From NCBI GenBank assembly GCA_019750095.1, contig JAIEOW010000040.1, positions 21,752 through 85,751 on the forward strand: a stretch of 64,000 nucleotides of DNA, written 5' to 3'. Below the pieces are notes generated by a model. The model did no database searches. It was given only the letters and a program-made list of their open reading frames with translations, and had not been told where the DNA came from. The DNA comes from Phycisphaerales bacterium (GTDB taxonomy: Bacteria > Planctomycetota > Phycisphaerae > Phycisphaerales > UBA1924). The position numbers were made by a program, and so were the translations under genes. Below, piece by piece: positions 9,269-17,341 of this stretch (the first letter of the stretch is position 1; each line of letters begins with the position of its first letter).

Positions 9269-10444
9269 ATGGCCAAGCGCAAGTTCAAGCCCCCTTCTTG
9301 GATCCATGCGCCGCTGTATCTGGCGGTGCGTGCGTTCCTGGCCACGATGCAGGTGGGCGATCTGTCCTCGAACCTGCGCACGGCCCGCGCCGTCGCACGC
9401 CGATATGCCGCGTTTGAGAAACGCCGCGTGCAGCGGACCATGGACACGATCGGCGTGGCCTTTCCGGGCATGCCCGAGGCCGAGCGTCACGAGCATGCGA
9501 TGCAGGCGTATGAGCATCTGTTCATGCTCGGCGTGGAAATGGCGTACACCCCGCGATTGATCACGCCGGACTCCTGGCCGCAGTATCTGCGGCTCATCGG
9601 GCTGGAACCCGCGGCGCGGCTGATGCTCACCGGTCGGCCCTGCGTGATGATCACCGGGCACTGCGGCAACTGGGAGCTGCTCGGCTATGCCATGGCGGTG
9701 CTGGGTTTCCGGATGCACGCGCTGTATCGCCCGCTCGATATGAAGCCGCTGGATCAGTGGCTTCGGCGAACGCGGCAGCGTCGCGGGCTGGAGCTGCTGG
9801 ACAAGTTCGGAGCCGTCAAGGCGATGCCCGAGTTGATGTCGCGCGGCGAGCTGGTGGCGTTCATCGCCGACCAGAACGCCGGAGATCGCGGGCTGTTCGT
9901 CCCGTTCTTCAACCGCCTGGCGTCGACGTACAAATCCATCGGCATCATGGCGATGCAGTTTGACGCGCCGATCGTCTGCGGGCAGGCGCGTCGGCTGGTG
10001 CGATCGCGCGACGCCGAGGACGGCTCCATGTCGATCCCGCCCCAGTCGGCGGGGTTTGCCGAGTATGACGGCACGCACCCGCTGCGCTACGAGATCGTGG
10101 TGCACGACATCATCATGCCAGAGGATTGGAAGTCTGAGCCCGACCCGCTGTTCTATGTCAGCGCACGCTATCGGCGTGCGATCGAGCAGATGGTTCGGCT
10201 GGCTCCGGAGCAGAACCTGTGGCTGCACCGCTATTGGAAGAGCCGCCCGAGGCATGAGCACCTGGGCAGGCCGATCCCCGCCGCACTGAAGGCCAAGATC
10301 CGTGCGTTGCCTTGGACGACCGATGACGACATGGCCCGTTTGGAGGATTGGTCGGCGCGAGACGCCGCCGAGCTTGCGTCGAAGGCTCCAAAGCCGGCCA
10401 ATGTGCCGCTGGAACTGACCGCCTCGACCGAGACATCTGCATGA
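9269..10444 (+). CDS. LpxL/HtrB-type lysophospholipid acyltransferase
   Basis: This 391-residue protein matches the lipid A late acyltransferase family. The catalytic H-x4-E motif appears as ITGHCGNWELLG (His131, Glu136), and a second conserved block is FIADQNAGDRGLFVPFF (about residues 196-212). These enzymes add a secondary acyl chain to lipid A or a related lipid at the inner membrane. A LpxL-type gene fits an outer membrane of Gram-negative type, which matters for planctomycetes. An ATG five bases upstream is in another frame, so 9269 is the start. The C-terminal 60 residues are unconserved. It stands alone, with the response-regulator gene next downstream. Confidence 0.85.
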   Translation: MAKRKFKPPSWIHAPLYLAVRAFLATMQVGDLSSNLRTARAVARRYAAFEKRRVQRTMDTIGVAFPGMPEAERHEHAMQAYEHLFMLGVEMAYTPRLITPDSWPQYLRLIGLEPAARLMLTGRPCVMITGHCGNWELLGYAMAVLGFRMHALYRPLDMKPLDQWLRRTRQRRGLELLDKFGAVKAMPELMSRGELVAFIADQNAGDRGLFVPFFNRLASTYKSIGIMAMQFDAPIVCGQARRLVRSRDAEDGSMSIPPQSAGFAEYDGTHPLRYEIVVHDIIMPEDWKSEPDPLFYVSARYRRAIEQMVRLAPEQNLWLHRYWKSRPRHEHLGRPIPAALKAKIRALPWTTDDDMARLEDWSARDAAELASKAPKPANVPLELTASTETSA

Positions 10445-10587
10445 AACCGTGGGGCGGAGCGGGATTCGCGAAACCCATGGAGGGGGGATGGCGGTACATT
10501 CTTACAGGGACGGGATCGCCCGCACGTGGGGCGGCGAGCGGGGACTGGGGGATCGGGTGGCGGGGTGATGTGAAAGCGGGTAGACCG

Positions 10588-10995
10588 ATGGCCGGACGCT
10601 TGGAAGACGTACGCATTCTGATCGTGGATGATGATCAGGACATTCTGGAGAGCTTCGATGCGGCACTCAACGCCGAAGGCGCCGACACGGTGACCGCGGC
10701 CGACGGCAACGCCGCGGTGATCGCCGTCGCCGACGAGCCACCGGACATCGTCGTGCTGGACATGATGCTCCCGAAACGGTCGGGCTTTCTGGTGCTCGAG
10801 AAAATCAAGGGCTATGAAGACGCGCCGCTGGTGATCATGGTGACGGCCAATGAGGGCAAGCGTCACCAGACCTATGCCGAGCATCTGGGCGTGGATGCCT
10901 ACTTGCAGAAGCCGGTGCCGCTGGAAGAACTGATCCAGACCTGCGTAAAGCTGCTGGACAAAGAGGCGGCTGAGGATGAGGCGCTGGGGGCCTAG
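10588..10995 (+). CDS. Stand-alone response regulator receiver domain
   Basis: The 135-residue product is just a CheY-like receiver: acidic pair DD at residues 14-15, phospho-acceptor Asp58 in VVLDMML, switch residue T86 in MVTANEG and Lys108 in LQKPVPL. There is no output domain. ATG 10588 is the start I prefer; a GTG at 10570 would add six residues, and the frame is open farther upstream without conservation. No histidine kinase lies nearby, so its partner is probably encoded elsewhere. A strong nested inverted repeat follows 10 bases after its stop and could end transcription. Confidence 0.88.
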   Translation: MAGRLEDVRILIVDDDQDILESFDAALNAEGADTVTAADGNAAVIAVADEPPDIVVLDMMLPKRSGFLVLEKIKGYEDAPLVIMVTANEGKRHQTYAEHLGVDAYLQKPVPLEELIQTCVKLLDKEAAEDEALGA

Positions 10996-11004
10996 GGTGT
11001 TTGT

Positions 11005-11090
11005 TCAATCAGAGGCATGGGCGCAAGCCCATGCACAGCGAGTGTTCCTGCGCATGGGGTGCCTGGGCTTGCGCCCAGGCCTCTGATTGA
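11005..11090. repeat. Nested inverted repeat / putative terminator-like repeat after response regulator
   Basis: TCAATCAGAGGC at 11005-11016 is repeated as its exact reverse complement at 11079-11090. Each long arm also contains its own small palindrome (TGGGCGCAAGCCCA at 11018-11031; TGGGCTTGCGCCCA at 11064-11077). The whole forms a cruciform or a long hairpin with no coding content. It may stop transcription of the response regulator or be a dispersed repeat. Confidence 0.6.
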
Positions 11091-11140
11091 AGGTCAGATC
11101 GAAGGTCTGATTGGGTCATCGGTGGTATCCTCTGGGCATC

Positions 11141-11509
11141 GTGGCCAGAAAGCGGACGCTCATCTTGATCCGGTCGGCACCGCCGGGAGAATCTTCCGGC
11201 GGGCTGTTGGCGTTGGGTGCGTTGAGGGATGTGCGTGCCGCCCTCGGACAGTGCAACATCTCGCCCGATGGCTCCGGCCCCCATGGCTATGGCGAGCGGC
11301 TGGGCACGGGCGTGCTCTTCGGGCCGGGCATGGTGCTGGAGATCCCGCTGAGTGATGAGCCGACCTCCAACCGCGGCGCGGGGCCGGAGATCAGTCAGGT
11401 GCTCGTCAGCGTGACCGACGAAGACTTCGCTTTTCCGGTGCTGATGCGGCTGTGCAAGCTCAATAGCTGGAAGATGATGGACCCGGACAGCGGGCGGACT
11501 TTCGGCTGA
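11141..11509 (+). CDS. Hypothetical protein, about 122 residues
   Basis: I do not recognise this family. The product begins VARKRTLILIRSAPPGES and is soluble, with no signal peptide or membrane helix. Its middle contains a GPHGYGERLGTGVLFGPGMVLEIPL run that looks like a compact alpha/beta unit, and it ends with a stretch (ISQVLVSVTDEDFAFPVLMRLCKL) resembling an amphipathic beta-alpha element. The GTG at 11141 is favoured over a TTG at 11111 because the extra ten residues look random. Codon use is strongly GC-biased as in neighbouring genes, which supports coding. No operon partner is clear. Confidence 0.6.
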   Translation: MARKRTLILIRSAPPGESSGGLLALGALRDVRAALGQCNISPDGSGPHGYGERLGTGVLFGPGMVLEIPLSDEPTSNRGAGPEISQVLVSVTDEDFAFPVLMRLCKLNSWKMMDPDSGRTFG

Positions 11510-11520
11510 GCTTTGGCTGG

Positions 11521-11687
11521 GATGCCGGAACGCGGAGTTTGCGGAGGACGCGGAATACGCGGAGGAAGAATGGGGATTGCGAACAGCCGAACAGCAGGAT
11601 GATGCCGGTTGGCCTTGATCCAAGCACTCCTCTCTTTTGCTTTCTCCGCGTTCTCCGCGCCCTCCGCAAACTCCGCGTTCCAGCATC
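11521..11687. repeat. Inverted pair of GCGGAG-rich repeats
   Basis: The stretch 11521-11570 (GAACGCGGAGTTTGCGGAGG and further CGCGGA units) returns as its near-perfect reverse complement at about 11637-11687 (CCTCCGCAAACTCCGCGTTC and more). A related but diverged copy lies near 9110-9150. The arms flank 66 bases and leave no coding capacity. This looks like a dispersed non-coding repeat family. Confidence 0.6.
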
Positions 11688-11717
11688 CCCGCCGAACGGC
11701 TTCGCATACCCTTGCCC

Positions 11718-12119
11718 ATGCCCCAGGAAGTCAAAGTTGAACCGCCCGCCATCACCGCCCACCGCGACAGCGTCGCCGGGTGGGCCGTCGATCTTGCCGA
11801 CGACGCGGCGACGTTCGACATCCTGGAAAAGGCCTTTGACTACCGCGGCGACGTGACGCTGACGCTCAAGGACGGTTCGACGGCCGCCGGGTACCTGTTC
11901 GACCGCAAACGCGGCAAGACCCTCACGGATTCCAGCGTCCGCCTGCTGCCGGCGAGCAGCGAAGAACGAATCACGGTCCGCTATGCCGACATCCGCCACA
12001 TCGCCTTCAGCGATCGCGACCCCGCGGCGGGCAAGAGCTTCGAGACGTGGGTGAAGAAGTACGTCGAGAAGAAGCTCAAAGGCGAGAAGGCGAGCATCGA
12101 GAGCGAAGTGCTGGATTGA
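11718..12119 (+). CDS. Hypothetical protein, 133 residues
   Basis: Product starting MPQEVKVEPPAITAHRD. It has no signal peptide or membrane helix. The body contains alternating beta strands (DVTLTLKDGSTAAGYLFDR, then ITVRYADIRHIAFSD), suggesting a small SH3-like or Sm-like beta barrel, and ends with a Lys-rich helix VKKYVEKKLKGEK. The ATG at 11718 is the first that gives conserved-looking sequence; the frame upstream runs into the GCGGAG repeat. Function unknown. It is convergent with the SpoVR gene, with a CACAGGCG palindrome between them. Confidence 0.65.
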   Translation: MPQEVKVEPPAITAHRDSVAGWAVDLADDAATFDILEKAFDYRGDVTLTLKDGSTAAGYLFDRKRGKTLTDSSVRLLPASSEERITVRYADIRHIAFSDRDPAAGKSFETWVKKYVEKKLKGEKASIESEVLD

Positions 12120-12129
12120 TTCCTGAGCA

Positions 12130-12148
12130 CACAGGCGGGACGCCTGTG
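12130..12148. repeat. CACAGGCG-type palindrome at a convergent gene junction
   Basis: CACAGGCG, three bases, CGCCTGTG. It lies between the plus-strand hypothetical gene ending at 12119 and spoVR ending at 12171. Relatives occur at 16204-16236 and 23293-23311, also beside gene ends. A hairpin could form in RNA from either strand. Confidence 0.65.
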
Positions 12149-12170
12149 CCACCAAAGCCAAAGCACTTTT

Positions 12171-13763
12171 TCAGTTCAGCAGGTGCGCCGGTGCCGGCGT
12201 GCTCGCGGTGATCTTTTCTTTCTTCAGCTGATCGGCGGTCGGGTCCTCGCAAGTAAACAGGTACTCATCATCCTCGATGCGTGCCTGCAGGTGCACCGGG
12301 CGGCCCCAGATGATGCGGATGTTGCGCAACACTTCCTTGGCCTTGGCGAGCTCGACCTCGAGCCCGCTGTACTGGTGCGCGAGGTACAGCTCGCCGCGGT
12401 TGCGGTAGTTGCCGTCGACCACGTACACGAACGGCTGGCCCATGTTGGTGAGCCGATACAGCAGCGTCTTCTTGATGCGGTCAAAGTCTCGGCTGACGAC
12501 CTTCAGCTCGCCCGACTGCGGGTCGCGGCGATACTGGTACATCTTGTGGCGATCAACAAACTCGGGCGTGAGAAACTCATCGATGAACTGCACGTCGTTG
12601 TAGATCTTGCGGACTTCGAAGATCTTCTCGCGGCCTTTCATGCTTTTGTCGTCGTGGCGCTCCTTGGCGCCGAGGCCTTCGAGCCGTTCCCAGGCGGGGC
12701 CGTGCTGGCCCGTGTTCCAGCGGCGTTCGATGTCGCGGAAGAGCTCGTACCCGATCTTGTACGGGTTGAACCCGCCGGGGGCCATGTGCAGCACGCCCGA
12801 GTGCTGGTCGGCGTATTGGATGATTTCCTTGGCTTCGACGAAGTGCTGGGTCATCAGCTTGCTGTGCCAATACACGGCCCAGCCCTCGTTCATCACTTTG
12901 GTCATCGCTTGCGGGGCAAAGTAGTACGCCTCGTCGCGAATGATTGAGAGGATGTCGCTCTGCCAGTCGGCCAGGTGCGCGTGGCGCAGCAGGAAAAGCA
13001 GCACATCGCGCGTCGGGCGCTGCGGGAGCTTGGCCCGCTCGGTCTGCATCCGCTTGTCGTGCTCGGCCCGCTGACGAGCGATCTCGCTCTGCGGGTTGAT
13101 GTACGGATCCATGTAGTCCTTGGCCGGGAGCTTGTCGGGGACGAACGCGTTCGGATCATCCATCGCGCTCGCTGAGGATGACGCGGAGTCGTCGTCATCA
13201 TGGCGAGCACGCGAGCGCACCGGCGTGATCAGCGAGCGATTCATGAACACCGAGTGCGGATCGATCAGATGCTCGATGCTCAGGCACGCGTCGAGGAAGC
13301 GCTCAACGACATCCTGCCCCTGGCGATCAATATGCCGACGCACCCGCGTGGAGTGGTTGGCCATCTCGTCCATCATCTTGCGGTTGGTCTTGGCAAACCA
13401 ATAGTTGTTCTTGAAGAAGTCCGCATGCCCATAGACATGGGCCATGACCAGCTTCTGATCGACGACGGCATTCGACTCCTGCAAATAGGCGTACACCGGA
13501 TCGGTGTTGATCACCATCTCGTAGATGCGCCCCATGCCATAGGCGTCGCGTTTGGAAAGGGATTCGTACTCCATCCCCCACTTCCAGTGCGGATAGCGGA
13601 CGGGAAACCCGCCGTAGGACGCGATCTGGTTCATGGTGTCGAACGACAGCACCTCATAGACGACCTCGTAGAAGTCGAGCCCATACTCGATGGCCTTGGC
13701 CCGAATGGCCTGCATCCACTCGAAGAGTTCGGGGCTGAGCTGGGTGTTGGCGGTGGAGGGCAT
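12171..13763 (-). CDS. SpoVR family protein
   Basis: The 530-residue product is full length for SpoVR/YcgB proteins (about 450-520). Diagnostic stretches are AIEYGLDFYEVVYEVLSFDTMNQI at the start (residues about 26-50), FPVRYPHWKWGMEYE, and FFKNNYWFAKTNRKMMDEM. This family is required for spore cortex formation in Bacillus and is present in non-sporulating bacteria with unknown mechanism. It usually sits with prkA (yeaG) and a UPF0229 protein (yeaH); neither is visible here, so this copy appears isolated. ATG 13763 is the first in a frame with continuous conservation. A lone gene, downstream on the minus strand of a zinc-ribbon membrane protein. Confidence 0.93.
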   Translation of the reverse strand: MPSTANTQLSPELFEWMQAIRAKAIEYGLDFYEVVYEVLSFDTMNQIASYGGFPVRYPHWKWGMEYESLSKRDAYGMGRIYEMVINTDPVYAYLQESNAVVDQKLVMAHVYGHADFFKNNYWFAKTNRKMMDEMANHSTRVRRHIDRQGQDVVERFLDACLSIEHLIDPHSVFMNRSLITPVRSRARHDDDDSASSSASAMDDPNAFVPDKLPAKDYMDPYINPQSEIARQRAEHDKRMQTERAKLPQRPTRDVLLFLLRHAHLADWQSDILSIIRDEAYYFAPQAMTKVMNEGWAVYWHSKLMTQHFVEAKEIIQYADQHSGVLHMAPGGFNPYKIGYELFRDIERRWNTGQHGPAWERLEGLGAKERHDDKSMKGREKIFEVRKIYNDVQFIDEFLTPEFVDRHKMYQYRRDPQSGELKVVSRDFDRIKKTLLYRLTNMGQPFVYVVDGNYRNRGELYLAHQYSGLEVELAKAKEVLRNIRIIWGRPVHLQARIEDDEYLFTCEDPTADQLKKEKITASTPAPAHLLN

Positions 13764-13886
13764 GGGGTGGATATCGGCCCTTTGTGGGTCGGCATCTACT
13801 CCCTGTACGTTCGCGGGGTGTTTGGGGATCGTCGGAATCTGGGTCTGGTCGAGACCTCTCAGCGAAACCGGGGTATTCGGTTGTGA

Positions 13887-14348
13887 TCACCTGGCGGTGA
13901 GCATGAAAAACAGCGGCCCGAGCATCGCCAGCACGACAGCGATCAGGGCGATCGTCCATCGGCGTCGGGGTTCCTGCTTGGCGAACCAACGCCGACGAAC
14001 GGCGACCCACACCACGAGCAACACCAGGTTGACGATGAGCCCCGGAAACAGCGGCGCAATCACATCCCACGACGGCCCACCCCTCCCCGTCCGCACCAAG
14101 AGCATCACCCCGACCCACACCAGCAACAAGGCGCAAAATCCAAAGCCCATGCCGATTCCGATCAACCCCGTCAGGAACGCCCCAAGGTTTGGCTCGGCCA
14201 GATTCACGCGCAGCGCCAGCCGCTGATTGCACTCCGGGCACCGATCCCCGGTCAACCCGCGCAGGTTGTACGAGCAGTTCGGGCAGGCCACATCCTCGGC
14301 CGCGAGCAGCTCGTTCAGCAGCCGTTGTCGTGTCTCGCCTTCTGCCAT
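13887..14348 (-). CDS. Zinc-ribbon membrane protein (planctomycete type)
   Basis: The 153-residue protein opens with a rubredoxin-like ribbon: CPNC at residues 22-25 and CPEC at 37-40, with the linker SYNLRGLTGDR between them. Three hydrophobic helices follow (about 54-82, 96-114, 131-149). The CPxCxYxLRGL...CPEC signature is frequent in membrane proteins of Planctomycetota, but no function is established to my knowledge. It is followed upstream on the same strand, 4 bases away, by another such protein, so the two are likely an operon. Confidence 0.8.
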   Translation of the reverse strand: MAEGETRQRLLNELLAAEDVACPNCSYNLRGLTGDRCPECNQRLALRVNLAEPNLGAFLTGLIGIGMGFGFCALLLVWVGVMLLVRTGRGGPSWDVIAPLFPGLIVNLVLLVVWVAVRRRWFAKQEPRRRWTIALIAVVLAMLGPLFFMLTAR

Positions 14349-14352
14349 GCAT

Positions 14353-14874
14353 TTATCTCATCGGCCCGACGACGGCGATCGTACCCAAAAGCCCCATCGC
14401 CGCGGCCATCGCCAAGAGCACGAACAGCCCCACGATCACCCATCGAATCAGCAGCGGCCAACGCGCCACCGTGCGAACGCTCCGCTTCCATGCCCATGCG
14501 ACCGCCGGCAACCCAAGAACAGTCATGGTGCCCACGACCAGCAGCACCGCGGCTTCGCGATACAGCGCACCGCTCCCTGACCCTTCGAACATCCTGAACA
14601 TCGCCAGCACGCCAAACGCGATCGCGACGAGCCCCGGCGCAAGCCCCAGCACACATGCCGCCATGATCGCCCACGCGCCGCTCGTATACCAGGACTCAAC
14701 CGACGGATCCTCCGCCAGTCGCAGCTCGGCCAGCGTGCTCACACGCCCGCACTCTGGGCAGATCGGCGCTCGGCACCCCTGCATGGCGTATCGGCAATGC
14801 GGACAGATCGCTCCGACACGCCGGAAATAGCGGGTCCAAAACGCCTCGTCATGCGTTCCCGGCTCTTGGAGCAT
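14353..14874 (-). CDS. Zinc-ribbon membrane protein, second copy type
   Basis: A 173-residue protein with an N-terminal ribbon (CPHC at residues 24-27, CPEC at 39-42) and three hydrophobic helices at about 66-90, 104-123 and 141-168. It is the same architecture as the next gene downstream, though the sequences differ. The start at 14874 gives MLQEPGTHDEAFWTRYF; the frame continues upstream opposite the ABC transporter gene without conservation. The two genes appear co-transcribed. Possible role in sensing or scaffolding at the membrane is inference only. Confidence 0.78.
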   Translation of the reverse strand: MLQEPGTHDEAFWTRYFRRVGAICPHCRYAMQGCRAPICPECGRVSTLAELRLAEDPSVESWYTSGAWAIMAACVLGLAPGLVAIAFGVLAMFRMFEGSGSGALYREAAVLLVVGTMTVLGLPAVAWAWKRSVRTVARWPLLIRWVIVGLFVLLAMAAAMGLLGTIAVVGPMR

Positions 14875-15010
14875 GGCGAGCAGTCTACCCGACCCCGGCG
14901 TGTTCTTGATCACCACTCTCTGAAGATTGCCGCGGATTCTGGCGGGCAGGTCCGCAGCCCGGGGTCGTGTTTGGCGATCGGCGATCGCCCGTGCTACCGT
15001 GCCGCCCCAG

Positions 15011-16138
15011 ATGTCCACGACGATCACCCTCAAGGACCTGACCAGATCGTTTCCCGGCTCCGCGCCCGGGGCCGGCGGCGTATCGACCACCGCCGTCGAT
15101 CGGGTCTCGCTCACGATCCAGGCCGGGGAGCTGTTCTTTCTGCTCGGGCCATCGGGCTGCGGCAAGACCACCCTGCTGCGCATGATCGCCGGGTTTATCG
15201 AGCCCACCAGCGGGCAGATTCTCTTTGAGCCCGGCGGAAAGCCGGCAAGGGATGTGACGTTTGATCCGCCGAACAAGCGGAACACCGGGATGGTGTTTCA
15301 GTCCTACGCGCTCTGGCCGCACATGACGGTGGCGCAGAACGTGGCGTTCGGCCTGACGGTGCGCAAGGTGGAGGCGGCCGAGCGGGATCGTCGCGTAATC
15401 GAGGCGCTCAAGGCCGTGCGGATGGAGCAGTATGCCCAGCGCCGCCCCAACCAGCTCTCGGGTGGACAGCAGCAGCGTGTCGCGCTCGCCCGCGCGCTGG
15501 TGATTCGGCCCGATGTGCTCCTGCTCGACGAGCCCTTGAGCAACCTGGACGCCAAGCTCCGCCTCGAACTCCGTGGCGAGATCCGGCGCATCTGCAAGCA
15601 GGCCGGCGAGAGCGGACGCGGCATCACCACAATCTATGTGACGCACGACCAGAAAGAAGCGCTCTCGATCGCTGATCGCATCGCGATCGTCAGCCAGGGC
15701 AAGATCGTGCAGATGGGTCCGCCGGCGCAGCTGTATCGCACGCCGCACACGCGGTTTGTCGCTGAGTTTCTGGGTGAGACCAACTTTGTCGAGGGTCAGG
15801 TGCACCAGCTCGATGGCGAAAAGTTGATCGTGCAGACGCCGATGGGCAAGCTCGTCTCCACCAGCATCGCTCCCGGTGTTGCGACGAGCACCGGCACGAA
15901 GGTGCTCTGCTCGATGCGCCCCGAAGCGTTTCGCGTCGGCCAACCCGACGGCACCAACACGCTCGTCGGCCGCGTGCGCGAGACAACCTATCTCGGCGAA
16001 ACCGCGCACCTCGACATCGAGGCCCAGGGCGGCGGCCTGCTGCGTGCCGCCACGCTGAACCCGGGATTGATCTCGCGCGAGGGCGAGAACATCACCATGG
16101 GCATCGCGATGGATGATGTGGTCGTGCTGCCGGTCTGA
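15011..16138 (+). CDS. ABC transporter ATP-binding protein, importer type with TOBE-like C-terminus
   Basis: This 375-residue ATPase has Walker A GPSGCGKT at residues 46-53, signature LSGGQQQ at 149-155, and Walker B LLLDEP at 170-175 with the D-loop SNLDA. A switch His lies in [10 protein letters not shown]. The C-terminal 130 residues are a beta-rich regulatory domain like the TOBE/OB domains of MalK- and PotA-type ATPases. Such subunits energise uptake of sugars, polyamines or iron. There are no permease or binding-protein genes beside it, so substrate is unknown. ATG 15011 is preferred; 28 codons of open frame upstream are unconserved. Confidence 0.92.
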   Translation: MSTTITLKDLTRSFPGSAPGAGGVSTTAVDRVSLTIQAGELFFLLGPSGCGKTTLLRMIAGFIEPTSGQILFEPGGKPARDVTFDPPNKRNTGMVFQSYALWPHMTVAQNVAFGLTVRKVEAAERDRRVIEALKAVRMEQYAQRRPNQLSGGQQQRVALARALVIRPDVLLLDEPLSNLDAKLRLELRGEIRRICKQAGESGRGITTIYVTHDQKEALSIADRIAIVSQGKIVQMGPPAQLYRTPHTRFVAEFLGETNFVEGQVHQLDGEKLIVQTPMGKLVSTSIAPGVATSTGTKVLCSMRPEAFRVGQPDGTNTLVGRVRETTYLGETAHLDIEAQGGGLLRAATLNPGLISREGENITMGIAMDDVVVLPV

Positions 16139-16160
16139 AAGCACATCCCAGCAACCATGT

Positions 16161-16236
16161 CTTGGTGGCACAGGCCTCTGGCCTGTGTGCCCCATCTGCA
16201 TTGAAGACACACAGGCGGGACGCCTGTGCCACCAAG
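16161..16236. repeat. Inverted repeat with CACAGGCG palindrome
   Basis: CTTGGTGGCACAGGC at 16161-16175 and its exact reverse complement at 16222-16236 enclose a second palindrome, CACAGGCGGGACGCCTGTG. It sits in the convergent gap between the ABC ATPase and the PAC2 gene and may be a bidirectional terminator or a dispersed repeat. Confidence 0.65.
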
Positions 16237-16242
16237 TTCTGA

Positions 16243-17214
16243 TCACTCGGCCCGTTTGAACAGATCCAGAAACCGATCCTCATACGAAGCAAACACGCCA
16301 AGTCGATCCAGCTCGGCCTTCAGCTCCGCCGACTTGGACCGATCGCCTCGCGCCGTCTCGAACAGTTCTTCGATGCGCTGCCGTGTGGCGTCGTCGATCT
16401 TGGCATTGGCGATGCCCTTGCGCCTCGGCTGGCCCTGATGCGTCTGGCCGGGCTCCTGGGTCTGGCCCGCGTCGTCAGATGATGGAAACTCCGGTCCCGC
16501 TCCGTGCTGGTTCTGCAACCGCTCCATCATCTGCAGCAGCACGCGCTCCATGCCCTCGATGTGCTGATCGAGGTCGCTGGTGTCGAGATCGATGTTCATC
16601 ACCGTCGCGAACGTATCGAGCACGCTCTTGACGGCCTTGGGATTGGGCACACCCGCGGCAAAGAAGGGAATCTCGCCCAGCAGGCACTGGCCGTTCACGC
16701 CGCGTTCCATCGCCGCGCCGAGCACGACGCCGTTGAGCCCGCCGATCTGGCCGCCTTCCATGAGGGTGACGCCGGCATCTTTGAGCTGCTCGACGCCCTC
16801 GGGCGCGGTCGCCGCGCCCTGGACATTGGAGGAATCGGTCGGGTGCATCTGCGACCCGAGCGAGGCAAAGGTGACGACACGTGTGACGCCGTGGGCGCGG
16901 GCAAAGTCCATGAGCTTGCCCGCGAGCGCGTACGCGCCCTGGGCCGGCTGGCTCTCGCCGACAAACACGGTGGTCCGAAGGCCGTTCTCGCCGAGCGTGC
17001 CGGTGTAAAAGACATTCCGCGGCTGCCTGGGCGACTTGATCAACCCCGCCGAGACCTCCACCGCGCCGATGTCAAAGTGACCCGGCGCCTGCAGCTCGCC
17101 CGACGGCTGAAAGCCGAACCGCTGGACAAGATAGTGCGCGGCAAGGACGGCGACATTGCCCATGCCGGGCCAGGCCGCGATGAGGAGATGGGGGGACTGG
17201 ACGTTGGAAGTCAT
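16243..17214 (-). CDS. PAC2 family protein
   Basis: The 323-residue protein matches PAC2 proteins: LIAAWPGMGNVAVLAAHYL at the N-terminus (residues 10-28), followed by VFVGESQPAQGAY and VTFASLGSQMHPTD, and a EGGQIGGLNGVVLGAA block that is the typical GxI.GxNGLLL segment. PAC2 was named from proteasome assembly chaperones, but bacterial copies have no proven role. The last 90 residues are a polar, Gln-rich linker and a helix typical of related proteins. It is convergent with the upstream ABC ATPase. No proteasome genes are in view. Confidence 0.85.
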   Translation of the reverse strand: MTSNVQSPHLLIAAWPGMGNVAVLAAHYLVQRFGFQPSGELQAPGHFDIGAVEVSAGLIKSPRQPRNVFYTGTLGENGLRTTVFVGESQPAQGAYALAGKLMDFARAHGVTRVVTFASLGSQMHPTDSSNVQGAATAPEGVEQLKDAGVTLMEGGQIGGLNGVVLGAAMERGVNGQCLLGEIPFFAAGVPNPKAVKSVLDTFATVMNIDLDTSDLDQHIEGMERVLLQMMERLQNQHGAGPEFPSSDDAGQTQEPGQTHQGQPRRKGIANAKIDDATRQRIEELFETARGDRSKSAELKAELDRLGVFASYEDRFLDLFKRAE

Positions 17215-17341
17215 GACAACTCACTCGCCAGGCCCGGTGCGGACTGCCGGTTTGGCAGCGTGCCGACGGACGTTTGGCGATGCATGAGTATTCGTTGCAA
17301 AGGGCGTGCCGGTTGTAGCGAGGCGAGAAGACACACCCGGT

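Noticed and set aside
11009..11821. Minus-strand open frame of 270 codons over the repeats and small genes near 11-11.8 kb
   Set aside because: It runs through two inverted repeats, and its product has low-complexity composition with no motif; the plus-strand genes fit better.
12183..13886. Long plus-strand open frames opposite spoVR
   Set aside because: Their codons mirror the GC-rich third positions of spoVR, they have no conserved motifs, and spoVR matches a known family over its whole length.
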